A stretch of 33,395 nt of DNA from an uncultured Lachnospiraceae bacterium (GTDB taxonomy: Bacteria; Bacillota; Clostridia; Lachnospirales; Lachnospiraceae), in NCBI GenBank assembly GCA_910577735.1, contig CAJTOO010000031.1, positions 1 to 33,395 on the forward strand, given 5' to 3'. Within the stretch, counting starts at the first letter, position 1, and the number at the start of each line of letters is the position of its first letter. Made by a program: the position numbers and the translations under genes. Of the stretch, positions 1-7,917 are shown in pieces. The notes under the pieces are model-generated. The model saw nothing but the letters and a program-made list of their open reading frames with translations, was not told the origin of the DNA and searched no databases.

Positions 1-9
1 ACGAAACAG

Positions 10-396
10 CTATAATGCACCTTTTTGAAATTCCTTAAATACTTCCTTTAAATTGTCTGCATTGTCTTTCCTGAAATCAGATATCGTGCGGAAGTCAGGA
101 CGGAGTCCGCCAAGCATCCACATAACTTCAATGTTTGTGACGCATGCCGCCTCAAGTTTTCTGGATGACCGGATGTTATTGCGGTATCCGTATAGATATA
201 GTTTCAGCATACTCTGCGGATCATAACATGGCCTTCCTTCAAAACTTGGTTCTGTTTTTTCGAATCCCATCTCTTTTAAGTCTATGTGATCCACAAAACA
301 ATCGATTACTCTTGCAATACTATCCCATTCCACCATGGAATCAAGTGTATTTATTACCGCCTGGTTTCTATTGATAGGTTTTACTATATATGGCAT
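10..396 (-). pseudogene. Truncated IS1182-type transposase (N-terminal domain only)
   Basis: About 129 codons encode the N-terminal DUF772-like domain of IS1182/IS5-type transposases, with a segment around residues 60-80 (YDPQSMLKLYLYGY) and a later RPDFRTISDFRKDN motif. These transposases are normally about 450-550 residues with a DDE catalytic domain. Here the frame stops at a TAG just after FKEFQ, so the catalytic part is missing. The frame can also start at a GTG nine bases upstream, but the ATG at 396 follows a GGGGTG stretch at plausible spacing. The stop lies inside an inverted repeat shared with 503-516, which suggests an internal deletion rather than loss at the window edge. It cannot encode an active transposase. 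Family assignment is by recognition of the motifs. Confidence 0.8.
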
Positions 397-516
397 GGAA
401 AACACCCCGCTAAACTGAAACTTTTAAGATACTCCCATTATACCAGATATTGGTGGAAAAGTCCCACATATTTGTTTATTTAGCGTACTTTATTCAGTTT
501 TCAAGGTGCATTTATA
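11..516. mobile_element. Internally deleted IS1182-like element with short inverted ends
   Basis: Bases 11-23 read TATAATGCACCTT, and the reverse complement of 503-516 reads TATAAATGCACCTT. These are the same sequence apart from one extra A, arranged as inverted repeats around the transposase fragment. This is what an IS that lost its middle and 3' coding part would look like. The boundaries rest only on these short repeats, so they are tentative. Confidence 0.45.
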
Positions 517-518
517 AA

Positions 519-982
519 AATCGCTCTGTAAGCGTTTTTTAGCTCTGTTTGGGCGATAATCCTACGTTTAAAATCCTGTTATCGCCTCTCAGGGGTTTTC
601 GGACAGTCTCCCCATGTATTTCTTTTCTTCTGTTATCCGCTCTTCGCCCTGTCGACAAAATAGCACCCGCCCACTTCCGGACTGATGCTATTTCCACCTC
701 ACATTATGAAGTTCCATCATGCACATTACGCCCTGCATTTCCTTTCCCGTCTGATCCACCAGAGTTACGTCCCTTTCGCACCGGCCAACCGCACACAGAG
801 CCAGTCAGCCGACGGAGAATCTGTTCCGCTTGCTCTGTGCCACCAGACCATTTTCTCCTGGTTTATGTTCTATATATTTATTATCGGCAAGAAACCGAAA
901 AGACTTAACGGTCTTCAACAAACAAACAGGAGGGGGTTCCCTCCTGTTTGCCGTGTAACCTAGAAAGTACTGCCAGAATCAT
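519..982. other. Non-coding stretch with several inverted repeats
   Basis: No open frame here looks like a protein. Short frames on the plus strand have no recognisable family and no ribosome binding site that I can see. The stretch contains inverted repeats: 552-559 with 579-586 (GGCGATAA/TTATCGCC), 658-665 with 686-693 (AAATAGCA/TGCTATTT), 794-801 with 832-839 (CACAGAGC/GCTCTGTG) and 923-934 with 939-950. It could be a structured RNA, a degraded mobile element or the 3' region of the glg transcript. I cannot decide between these. Confidence 0.5.
923..950 (-). terminator. Probable terminator of glgC-glgD
   Basis: A perfect 12-bp inverted repeat, CAAACAGGAGGG and CCCTCCTGTTTG with a 4-base loop, lies about 30 bases downstream of the glgD stop. 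On the minus strand it is followed by TTGTTGAAG, a weak U-tract, so termination efficiency is uncertain. Confidence 0.65.
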
Positions 983-2131
983 TTATACATTTTTGCGTTT
1001 CTCCACAAATACAGGGAAGGACTCTGTGCCCTTCAACTCCTTGTAGGCAGTTATCTTCACATTCTTGTCCGTGATCGCATACTCCACTGTCGCACCTGTC
1101 TCGATCACAGTATCCTGCATCAGCACACAGTTTCTCACCTTTGCGCCCTTGCCGATCTTGACACCTCTGAACAGAATGCTGTTCTCTACTTCGCCCTCGA
1201 TCACACAGCCGTCCGCCGCCATCACATTCTTTGCGTGGGAGCCTGCGGCGTATCTTGTCGGGTTGTCGTCACGAATCTTTGTGTACACAGGATTCGGCGA
1301 GAACAGCGCATTGATATTCTCTTCTTTGAGCATCTTCATATTTTCGGCAAAATATGTATTGATGTCGAGGATGCGTGCATAGTAGCCCTCGTGCTGGTAA
1401 GCCTGCACATTGAGCTTGTCGAGCTGCGGTGATATGATATCGCGCTCAAAATACGTAAGCCCGTTGACGTACGCCTCCCTGATCTGCTCGATCAGGAGCT
1501 GTCTCTCGATGACATAGATATTCATCGAAACATTGTTCTCTCCGCTCTCCTTATTGTTCACCACGATCTTCTGTACCCTGCCCTCACCGTCAATATCCAG
1601 TGTGTAGTACAGATCCTTCTTGGTCATGTCAATGTCGCGCAGCGCCTTGGGGATCTCCTCCCTGGTGTACGCGATCGTCACATCCGCGCCGCTGTCGATA
1701 TGCCGCTGGAGAAGCTTGTTGAAGTTGAAATTGACCGCAACATTCGTGTCCGCCATGATGACATACTTCTCTTTCTGGCGTTTCAGATAGTCTATGATGC
1801 TCGCGATCGCCTCAACCCTGCCGTTATATATGTTCACCGTCTTCTGCGCGAACGGGGGAATGATATTGAGTCCGCCTTTCTTGCGCGTCAGGTCCCACTC
1901 TCTGCCGGATCCTAAATGGTCCATCAGCGAATGATAATTTCTCTTTACGATCAATGATATATTGTCAATACCGCAGTTTACCATACTGGAAAGCATGAAA
2001 TCTACCAGTCTGTAACGGCTCGCAAACGGTATGGATGCCATCAGTCTCTCGCTCACGAGCTCCGGTACTAAGGAATCATAGCTGTTTGGGAACAAAATGC
2101 CCATTGCCGAATCTGCATTTGAATTGATCAT
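983..2131 (-). CDS. glgD: Glucose-1-phosphate adenylyltransferase regulatory subunit GlgD
   Basis: This 382-residue protein is a paralogue of the upstream GlgC. The nucleotidyltransferase fold and a left-handed beta-helix C-terminus are visible, the latter from repeats such as NSILFRGVKIGKGAKVRNCVLMQ around residues 300-350. The N-terminal glycine-rich nucleotide motif of GlgC (LAGGQGSRL) is absent and replaced by a degenerate GILFPNSYDS segment, as is typical of GlgD. GlgD is known to form a hetero-oligomer with GlgC and to modulate ADP-glucose synthesis for glycogen. The ATG overlaps the glgC stop by 4 bases (ATGA), implying translational coupling. A GGGAGGTG ribosome binding site sits 7 bases upstream. 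Confidence 0.95.
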   Translation of the reverse strand: MINSNADSAMGILFPNSYDSLVPELVSERLMASIPFASRYRLVDFMLSSMVNCGIDNISLIVKRNYHSLMDHLGSGREWDLTRKKGGLNIIPPFAQKTVNIYNGRVEAIASIIDYLKRQKEKYVIMADTNVAVNFNFNKLLQRHIDSGADVTIAYTREEIPKALRDIDMTKKDLYYTLDIDGEGRVQKIVVNNKESGENNVSMNIYVIERQLLIEQIREAYVNGLTYFERDIISPQLDKLNVQAYQHEGYYARILDINTYFAENMKMLKEENINALFSPNPVYTKIRDDNPTRYAAGSHAKNVMAADGCVIEGEVENSILFRGVKIGKGAKVRNCVLMQDTVIETGATVEYAITDKNVKITAYKELKGTESFPVFVEKRKNV

Positions 2132-3333
2132 GCCTTTTCACCTCCCTTTACATCTGCCGACACCATCGCGTCAGGACCTACGATCGCGCCCTCACCGATC
2201 GTCACGTTGGAGCCGACTGTAGCGACGCCCTTCTTGTTTCCGTCGGGCATCTCTCCCACGACAGCATTCTTCTCGATCACTACGTTCTCCGCGATGATAC
2301 AGTGCTTGATCTTCGCTCCTTCCTTGATCGTGCTGCCGCCCATGATCACGGCGTCCTCGATCACAGCGCCCTTCTCGACCTTGACGCCCGCAAAGAGTAT
2401 CGAGTGACGGACTTCGCCGTCGATGCTGCAGCCGTCAGTGATCATGCTGTTCTCGAGCACTGCGCTCTCGCCGATGCGGTGTCCTGTCATACCGCTGTTC
2501 CTGCTGAAAATGCGCCAGTCATCGTCAAACAGGTTGATGCCGCTGTTCTCCGGATCGAGAACCTCCATGTTCGCCTCCCACAGGGAAGAGATGGTTCCCA
2601 CATCCTTCCAATAGCCTGAGAAACGGTACGCGTACATCTCTCTGTTGTCGCGCAGCAGGCTCGGAATCACGTTCTTGCCAAAATCGTTCTCGGACTCCGG
2701 ATCATTCTCGTCCTCGATCAGATACTTCTTTAAGATATCCCAGTTGAAAATATAAATACCCATGGAAGCCAGATTGGACTTCGGCTCCTTTGGCTTCTCC
2801 TGGAACTCCGTGATCTTGTCATTCTCATCCGAGACCATAAGCCCGAAACGGCTTGCCTCCTCCCAGGGCACTTCCATGACTGCCACGCTGAACTCGGCGC
2901 CTTTTTCCTTGTGGAATCTGAGGAAGTCGCTGTAATCCTGCTTGCAGATCTGATCACCTGACAGGATGATCACGTACTCCGGATCATATCTCTCGATAAA
3001 GTTGATGTTCTGGTAAATAGCATTCGCCGTGCCCTTGTACCAGTCCGACCCCGTCGCCTGCTGATAGGGCGGCAGCACATGTACACCACCGTGAAGTCTG
3101 TCCAGATCCCAGGGCTGTCCGTTTCCGATGTACTCATTCAGTACCAGCGGCTGATACTGGGTCAGGATACCCACGGTATCGATCCCTGAATTAACGCAGT
3201 TTGATAGCGGAAAATCGATAATACGGTACTTTCCACCAAACGGAACTGCAGGTTTTGCCAGCTTCTGCGTCAATGTGTAAAGACGCGAACCCTGACCGCC
3301 GGCAAGCAGCATTGCAATCATTTCTTTTGCCAT
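2128..3333 (-). CDS. glgC: Glucose-1-phosphate adenylyltransferase, catalytic subunit GlgC
   Basis: This 401-residue protein makes ADP-glucose from ATP and glucose-1-phosphate, the committed step of bacterial glycogen synthesis. The N-terminus carries the intact nucleotide-binding motif LLAGGQGSRLYTLT near residues 9-22, followed by KPAVPFGGKYRIIDFPLSN and later the conserved YWKDVGTI segment. The C-terminal third shows hexapeptide-like beta-helix repeats. The length matches the family. GGAGG lies 7 bases upstream of the ATG. It is the first gene of a two-gene operon with glgD; no other glg gene is present in the window. Confidence 0.97.
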   Translation of the reverse strand: MAKEMIAMLLAGGQGSRLYTLTQKLAKPAVPFGGKYRIIDFPLSNCVNSGIDTVGILTQYQPLVLNEYIGNGQPWDLDRLHGGVHVLPPYQQATGSDWYKGTANAIYQNINFIERYDPEYVIILSGDQICKQDYSDFLRFHKEKGAEFSVAVMEVPWEEASRFGLMVSDENDKITEFQEKPKEPKSNLASMGIYIFNWDILKKYLIEDENDPESENDFGKNVIPSLLRDNREMYAYRFSGYWKDVGTISSLWEANMEVLDPENSGINLFDDDWRIFSRNSGMTGHRIGESAVLENSMITDGCSIDGEVRHSILFAGVKVEKGAVIEDAVIMGGSTIKEGAKIKHCIIAENVVIEKNAVVGEMPDGNKKGVATVGSNVTIGEGAIVGPDAMVSADVKGGEKA

Positions 3334-3416
3334 AAAATACCTCCATTCCTATTTTGAGCACGCTCAATGTCATCAGATAAGATCTATTCAAATTGTCTGC
3401 TCAATTGATGTTGTTC

Positions 3417-3444
3417 TGTAACTGTCCTCTCTGACGCAGTTACA
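3417..3444 (-). promoter_or_regulatory. Stem-loop in the glgC 5' leader
   Basis: TGTAACTG (3417-3424) and CAGTTACA (3437-3444) form a perfect 8-bp stem with a 12-base loop. It lies about 85 bases upstream of the glgC start and downstream of the TATAAT-like element. It may be a leader structure affecting glgC expression. No known riboswitch is recognisable. Confidence 0.4.
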
Positions 3445-3509
3445 TCTTCTTGCTGATTACAAACCAGCATCTAAAATGTTAATCCATAATCATGCTCTGA
3501 ATAGTTACA

Positions 3510-3515
3510 ATTATA
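3510..3515 (-). promoter_or_regulatory. Possible glgC promoter -10 element
   Basis: The minus strand reads TAGTATAATTG here, with a perfect TATAAT. No convincing -35 box lies 16-18 bases upstream, where the sequence is a T-run preceded by CTACCA. If it is used, the leader is about 170 bases. Confidence 0.4.
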
Positions 3516-3836
3516 CTATAAACTTCAAAAAAATGGTAGTGTTTTGTTTATTTTATTCATATTTTTTTAACAAATGCGACTTAATTACAGCTTTTATTCC
3601 TAATAGCCGCCTTTGCGTTCGTCTTTTTTCGTCATTTTATGCAATTACTGCGCCTATAGCATGTAAATACAGCCGCTTCTGCAAACCACACCCCAAAAAG
3701 CGCAATCTGTTCCTGACGGATTGAAAAGCAAGAACCGCATACAATCGAGTAGGGGAACGACCTTCTCCACTGCTCCCGCGCGTCCCGTGCGCCGCCTTGC
3801 GGCTTAGTCCCTCTGCACGGGGCTGCGCACTATAAA

Positions 3837-3865
3837 AGGGCTGTCTGGAAATTTCCGACAGCCCT
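3837..3865 (-). terminator. Rho-independent terminator of the hydratase gene
   Basis: AGGGCTGTC and GACAGCCCT form a perfect 9-bp stem. On the minus strand the stem is followed by TTTTATAG. It lies about 20 bases after the stop of the hydratase gene. Confidence 0.85.
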
Positions 3866-3883
3866 CTGCATTTTATTGAATCC

Positions 3884-6184
3884 TTAAACCCGGTTGTAAT
3901 TGATCAGACATCCCTTCAATATGATCTGCCGCTCCTCGTCCGTCAGCTCGCCGAGCGTCATCTCAAACTCAATCTTTTTCTCTTCACCGGAAGTGCCGCC
4001 CACGACGTATGCCTTGATCGTGTCCGCCTTCTCTTCGACTGCCTTCCGGATTCCCGGAATGTAGATGTAGTCCAGATTCTTGAATGGCAGCTCACCCTCC
4101 TTGATGATGAACGGCAGCATCCCCCAGTTGATGAGGTTCGAGCGGTATCTCTTGGTCGCGTACTCGTGTGCGATGTTCGCCCAGCCGCCAAGTACCTTCT
4201 GGCAGCTCGCCGCCTGCTCCCGCGCAGAGCCGTCGCCCGGCTTCACGGCAAAGATCGTGCTGCCGATACCAGTGTTGCTGCGGTCTGCGTCCGGCGTGAT
4301 CGTCTTCATCACGCGCCATGCCGCTTCGAGTTCCGGGAACTTCTGCACAGGGCATACCTTCTCCTCCCGCGCTTGCTCCACCACCTGGATCTCCTTTGCA
4401 AGCCTCACATAGTTCGGATCCTTGCGCGAGAGCGTGAACTCTGCCAGCCCCAGCGGATTGGAGCGGTAGGAGGACGTCTCGCCGGAAGGGATCAGCTCGT
4501 CTGTCGTCGTCACCGGATCATGGATCTCCGATACGACTTTCAACATCAGGTTGTCTGTCAGCGCGACCATCGCCGGCCAGTCCTTGATGTTCGGTCCAAA
4601 CTGGATCTCCACCGATTCATCGGCGACGCCCTTTGAGTCAAACACGCGGTTCTCATAGATCTTCCTGTCAAAGAAGTATCTGTACTTCGCAAAATCCCCG
4701 TCAAACTCCGTAGCCGGCGTGAGATACCCTTTGTTCGCCGCCGTCGCCGCGATCGAGCGCGCATCCATCAGTGCGACGGAGGCGATCTGTCCGCTCTGGA
4801 GCTTGGAGCCCTCGCGGTTCGGGAAGTTTCTCGTGGAGTGGCGGATCGAAAAGGCATTGTTTGCAGGCGTATCCCCGGCGCCAAAGCACGGACCGCAGAA
4901 CGCAGTTTTCAACACCGCGCCTGTCTGCATCAGCTTCGCCGCGCAGCCGTTTTTCACCAGCTCCATATAGATCGGCATGGATGCCGGATAAACACTCAGT
5001 GTGAACGCATCGGGTCCGATGCTCGCGTTGTCAAGGATGTCCGCCGCGGCACAGATATTCTCAAATCCGCCGCCCGCACAGCCCGCGATGATCCCCTGTT
5101 CCACATACAGCTTTCCATCCCTCACTTTGTCCTTGAGTCTGAAGTCCACCGCGCCGTCCAGGCTGACAAGCGCTTTCTTCTCACAGTCGTCAAGGATATC
5201 CATAAGATTCGCATTCAGCTCCTCGATGGTGTAGGTGTTGCTCGGGTGGAACGGCATGGCGATCATCGGCTTTATCTTGCCCAGATCGACTTTGATGCAG
5301 CCGTCATAGTAGGCGATCTCTCCCGGATTTAACTCCGCATAATCCTCAACTCTGCCGTGGATCTCATAAAATTCCCTGATAGCATCGTCCGTTCTCCATA
5401 TAGAAGAGAGGCACGTCGTCTCCGTCGTCATGACATCGATGCCGATCCTGAAATCCGCCGACAATGACGACACGCCAGGTCCGACGAACTCCATCACTTT
5501 ATTTTTCACATAGCCGTTCTTGAACACCGCACCGATGATGGCAAGCGCCACGTCCTGCGGTCCCACGCCCTTCACTGGCTCACCCTCCAGGTAGACCGCG
5601 ACAACCCCCGGCATATTGATATCGTATGTCTGGTTTAAGAGCTGCTTGACAAGTTCCGGCCCACCCTCACCCATCGCCATCGTGCCGAGCGCACCGTAGC
5701 GCGTGTGGGAATCCGAGCCGAGGATCATCCTTCCGCCGCCCGCGAGCATCTCCCGCGCATACTGATGGATCACTGCCTGGTGCGGCGGTACATAAACGCC
5801 GCCGTAGCGCTTGGCGCAGCTAAGACCAAACATATGATCGTCCTCATTGATCGTGCCGCCCACCGCGCAGAGTGAGTTATGGCAGTTTGTCAGCACATAC
5901 GGAACCGGGAATCTTGTCAGCCCCGACGCGCGCGCTGTCTGTATGATCCCCACAAACGTGATATCGTGCGATGTCAGTTTATCAAATTTGATCTTGAGCT
6001 TTTCCATGCTGTCTGCGGTATTGTGCGACTTTAAGATGCCGTAGGCGATCGTCTCTTTGGATGCCTTTGCCTTGTCCACCTCCCTGCCGGTCTTTGCCTT
6101 GATGGCAGCTGCCGCCTCCGCGTTGTCCGCGACCAGATCCGTGCCGTTTACGAGATAAGCTCCTGTGTCCAGTAACTGAATCAT
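3884..6184 (-). CDS. Aconitase-superfamily hydratase (probable aconitate hydratase)
   Basis: This protein of about 766 residues belongs to the aconitase superfamily and probably isomerises citrate to isocitrate in the cytoplasm. Visible features are GSDSHTRYGALG near residue 160, a candidate Fe-S cysteine in CAGGGFEN near residue 368, the paired cysteines of CGPCFGAG near residues 428-431, and a C-terminal swivel domain. Clostridia often carry this form annotated only as hydratase, so a related hydro-lyase substrate is possible. The ATG at 6184 is chosen because AAAGGATAGGTG precedes it at good spacing. An in-frame upstream Met would add a hydrophobic segment that makes no sense for this enzyme. 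It is monocistronic, with its own promoter and terminator. No citrate synthase or isocitrate dehydrogenase gene is adjacent. Confidence 0.9.
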   Translation of the reverse strand: MIQLLDTGAYLVNGTDLVADNAEAAAAIKAKTGREVDKAKASKETIAYGILKSHNTADSMEKLKIKFDKLTSHDITFVGIIQTARASGLTRFPVPYVLTNCHNSLCAVGGTINEDDHMFGLSCAKRYGGVYVPPHQAVIHQYAREMLAGGGRMILGSDSHTRYGALGTMAMGEGGPELVKQLLNQTYDINMPGVVAVYLEGEPVKGVGPQDVALAIIGAVFKNGYVKNKVMEFVGPGVSSLSADFRIGIDVMTTETTCLSSIWRTDDAIREFYEIHGRVEDYAELNPGEIAYYDGCIKVDLGKIKPMIAMPFHPSNTYTIEELNANLMDILDDCEKKALVSLDGAVDFRLKDKVRDGKLYVEQGIIAGCAGGGFENICAAADILDNASIGPDAFTLSVYPASMPIYMELVKNGCAAKLMQTGAVLKTAFCGPCFGAGDTPANNAFSIRHSTRNFPNREGSKLQSGQIASVALMDARSIAATAANKGYLTPATEFDGDFAKYRYFFDRKIYENRVFDSKGVADESVEIQFGPNIKDWPAMVALTDNLMLKVVSEIHDPVTTTDELIPSGETSSYRSNPLGLAEFTLSRKDPNYVRLAKEIQVVEQAREEKVCPVQKFPELEAAWRVMKTITPDADRSNTGIGSTIFAVKPGDGSAREQAASCQKVLGGWANIAHEYATKRYRSNLINWGMLPFIIKEGELPFKNLDYIYIPGIRKAVEEKADTIKAYVVGGTSGEEKKIEFEMTLGELTDEERQIILKGCLINYNRV

Positions 6185-6267
6185 TTTTACACCTATCCTT
6201 TCTAATAAGAAATAAAATAATATAACACAAATAAAATGATACAATAATACAATACAAAAAAATTAAA

Positions 6268-6277
6268 TGGGATCCCA
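6268..6277. promoter_or_regulatory. Palindrome in the hydratase leader
   Basis: TGGGATCCCA is a perfect 10-bp palindrome between the predicted promoter and the start codon of the hydratase gene. It could be an operator half-site or chance. The evidence is symmetry and position only. Confidence 0.25.
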
Positions 6278-6305
6278 ATGCCGTTGTCCGTGCATCCTAT
6301 CATTA

Positions 6306-6335
6306 AATATACTATATCTTGCCACCCTTGTGCAA
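6306..6335 (-). promoter_or_regulatory. Predicted promoter of the hydratase gene
   Basis: On the minus strand, TTGCAC (6335-6330) is followed after 18 bases by TATATT (6311-6306). It lies about 120 bases upstream of the hydratase start, in an AT-rich leader, and no other gene separates them. Confidence 0.55.
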
Positions 6336-6344
6336 CGGTTAATT

Positions 6345-6387
6345 TGCGCGGAACGCTTTTGCGGCTGTCCTCCCGCCCATCCGCGCA
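6345..6387 (-). terminator. Possible terminator after the ABC transporter operon
   Basis: TGCGCGGA (6345-6352) and TCCGCGCA (6380-6387) form a perfect GC-rich 8-bp stem shortly after the stop of the ABC ATPase. The following minus-strand bases are AAATTAACC rather than a T-tract, so it may be a weak terminator or a 3' stabiliser. Confidence 0.35.
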
Positions 6388-6411
6388 GTGAAAAGCGCAC
6401 TCAGACACGCG

Positions 6412-6987
6412 CTAGAGCATGATCACTTCATCCGCCAAAACTGCAGCCTCCGCCCTGTCATGTGTGACAAAAACCACTGTCTTCCCGGCAGTCTTTTCCC
6501 GCACATACGCCATCACCTGTTCTTTGAGCGCCTCGTCCAGCCCTTTGAACGGCTCGTCGAGAAAGAGCACATCATACTCGGCAAGCAGCGCCCTGAGAAT
6601 GCCCACCCGCCTGCGCATGCCGCCCGAGAGCTCCGCTGCCGGCTGATCCCCGCAGCTGTCCAGCCCGATCCTGTCCATCTCCGCCAGGATTGCCGGCAGC
6701 GATGCGGACGGGGACATGACAAGCCTGATATTGTCCGCAGCCGTCATCCCCTCGCAGAGCCGCTCCTCCTGAAAAACGACACTGAACCGTTTTCCCTCCA
6801 ATCCGGTCACACTGCCGCCGTCCACAGCTTCCAGCCCCATCAGAATCCGCAGCAGTGTCGTCTTTCCGGCGCCGGAGGGCGCCATGACACAGGTGGTCAC
6901 GCCGCTTTTGATCGTCAGATTCAAGCTGTCAAATACCTTTTTGCTGCCAAACGACTTTGATAAACCGCTGATATAGATATCTTCCAT
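6412..6987 (-). CDS. ABC transporter ATP-binding protein, NitT/TauT type
   Basis: This 191-residue ABC ATPase contains every core motif: Walker A APSGAGKTTL near residue 36, Q-loop VFQEERL, signature LSGGMRRRV, Walker B VLFLDEP, and the H-loop THD near the end. It is shorter than the usual 240-260 residues because the C-terminal accessory region is missing, though the core looks functional. It should energise the permease at 7918-8679, with the lipoprotein at 8686-9786 supplying substrate. Its gene is separated from the permease by a GNAT gene and a Nudix relic, unusual for this transporter type. The ribosome binding site is weak: AAGGCGG lies well upstream of the ATG. Confidence 0.88.
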   Translation of the reverse strand: MEDIYISGLSKSFGSKKVFDSLNLTIKSGVTTCVMAPSGAGKTTLLRILMGLEAVDGGSVTGLEGKRFSVVFQEERLCEGMTAADNIRLVMSPSASLPAILAEMDRIGLDSCGDQPAAELSGGMRRRVGILRALLAEYDVLFLDEPFKGLDEALKEQVMAYVREKTAGKTVVFVTHDRAEAAVLADEVIML

Positions 6988-7012
6988 TTTTATTCTTATA
7001 CCGCCTTATCCT

Positions 7013-7195
7013 TCATTTACATTGAACCTCTATTCCTGTCTCTTCTCTGACTTCTCGTTCATCAGTCCGGGGAAGCATTTCCTCACAGTCCTGGCCTCCT
7101 CCTGGTAAAATGTACCAGTCCTCCTTGCCGTCGTTCAACTTAATCGCAAGCAATTTACCATCTTGTATAATAACTGCCCTCGCAGAAGTCCATAT
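7013..7195 (-). pseudogene. Nudix hydrolase relic (no start codon, both ends missing)
   Basis: Directly after the GNAT stop codon, a minus-strand frame of about 60 codons reads ARAVIIQDGKLLAIK, then DWYILPGGG, then a complete Nudix box fitting GX5EX7REUXEEXGU, ending REVREETGIEV. It stops at TGA only four codons after the box. Intact Nudix proteins are about 130-160 residues, so about two thirds of the C-terminus is missing. The frame begins at the GNAT stop without a usable start codon. This looks like a gene fragment caught in the ABC operon. The motif match is exact, so I am confident of the family but not of any function. Confidence 0.8.
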
Positions 7196-7819
7196 CTACC
7201 CTGGGCAGACTGTCTCCCTGATACGCTCCGGTTCCGCGATCTCCCACAAGTCCACATTCTGCTCATAGTGATGCTCGGGGAACATCGCGCGATAGATGTC
7301 GTCCACGTCCCCGATCGACGCTGCGGCATCGGGAACGCCGCGAAAATCATACAGCAGAATGCTGTAGGTCACGCCAAACAGCCTTGATCCAAGAGACGTG
7401 TGCAGACACCCGTTCTGCTCGTAAAATGAGATCCGCTTCTCCCGGATCCGGCGCTCCTTCTCATCCGCCGCATACGCTATATCCTCAGATTCGATAAAAA
7501 ATCCGCTGAGTGCGGGATATCTCGCGGCAAGCGTGTCCCCGATCAGATCAAAAAACACATGCCCGACACCCGTTCCGCGGTATTCCCGAATCACAGCCAG
7601 ATAGTCCAGCAGTCCGTACTGCAGTCCATCCGGGACGATAAATGTCGCATACCCCCGCAGTTCCCTGCCCTCATAGATGCCGTAGGCACAGCTCAGCCCC
7701 GTCCGTAGCATGTATAAAATACGTTTCAGCGGTTTGAGCTCGTCCTGCGGAAAATCGATCACCATGTACTGATCATAGATCTCTGTCAGCTGCTCTGACG
7801 AAAGTTCTTTCAATTCCAT
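7196..7819 (-). CDS. GNAT-family N-acetyltransferase
   Basis: This 207-residue protein has a GNAT fold. The acetyl-CoA pyrophosphate loop is visible as REYRGTGVGHVFF around residues 78-90, preceded by the beta-4 strand LLDYLAVI. The substrate is not predictable. The C-terminal third, including a YDFRGVPDAAASIGDVDDIYRAMFP segment, is typical of clostridial GNATs of unknown substrate. AAAGGATGG precedes the ATG. It sits between the permease and ATPase genes of an ABC importer. It may act on the imported compound or may simply have been inserted together with the neighbouring Nudix relic. Confidence 0.85.
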   Translation of the reverse strand: MELKELSSEQLTEIYDQYMVIDFPQDELKPLKRILYMLRTGLSCAYGIYEGRELRGYATFIVPDGLQYGLLDYLAVIREYRGTGVGHVFFDLIGDTLAARYPALSGFFIESEDIAYAADEKERRIREKRISFYEQNGCLHTSLGSRLFGVTYSILLYDFRGVPDAAASIGDVDDIYRAMFPEHHYEQNVDLWEIAEPERIRETVCPG

Positions 7820-7917
7820 TGCTATCCATCCTTTTTATTCAGTCTTTTTCTTTCAGCCAAACTCTTTCTCCAACCGTTTCAGATATCCGCTTCCTGCCGC
7901 AGCTCTCCGCCACGGCT

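Larger units (their letters stand above)
3334..3836. other. Intergenic region: glgC leader and flanking hairpins
   Basis: There is no supported gene in these 500 bases. The part next to glgC is a long AT-rich leader with a TATAAT-like -10 and a stem. Near the other end, 3784-3790 pairs with 3815-3821 (CCCGTGC/GCACGGG) around an inner GCCGCCTTGCGGC hairpin, forming a GC-rich two-stem structure beside the hydratase terminator. I saw nothing interpretable between about 3550 and 3780. Confidence 0.6.

Noticed and set aside
549..908. 119-codon plus-strand frame in the left intergenic region
   Set aside because: No recognisable family and no ribosome binding site; the region is better explained by inverted repeats.
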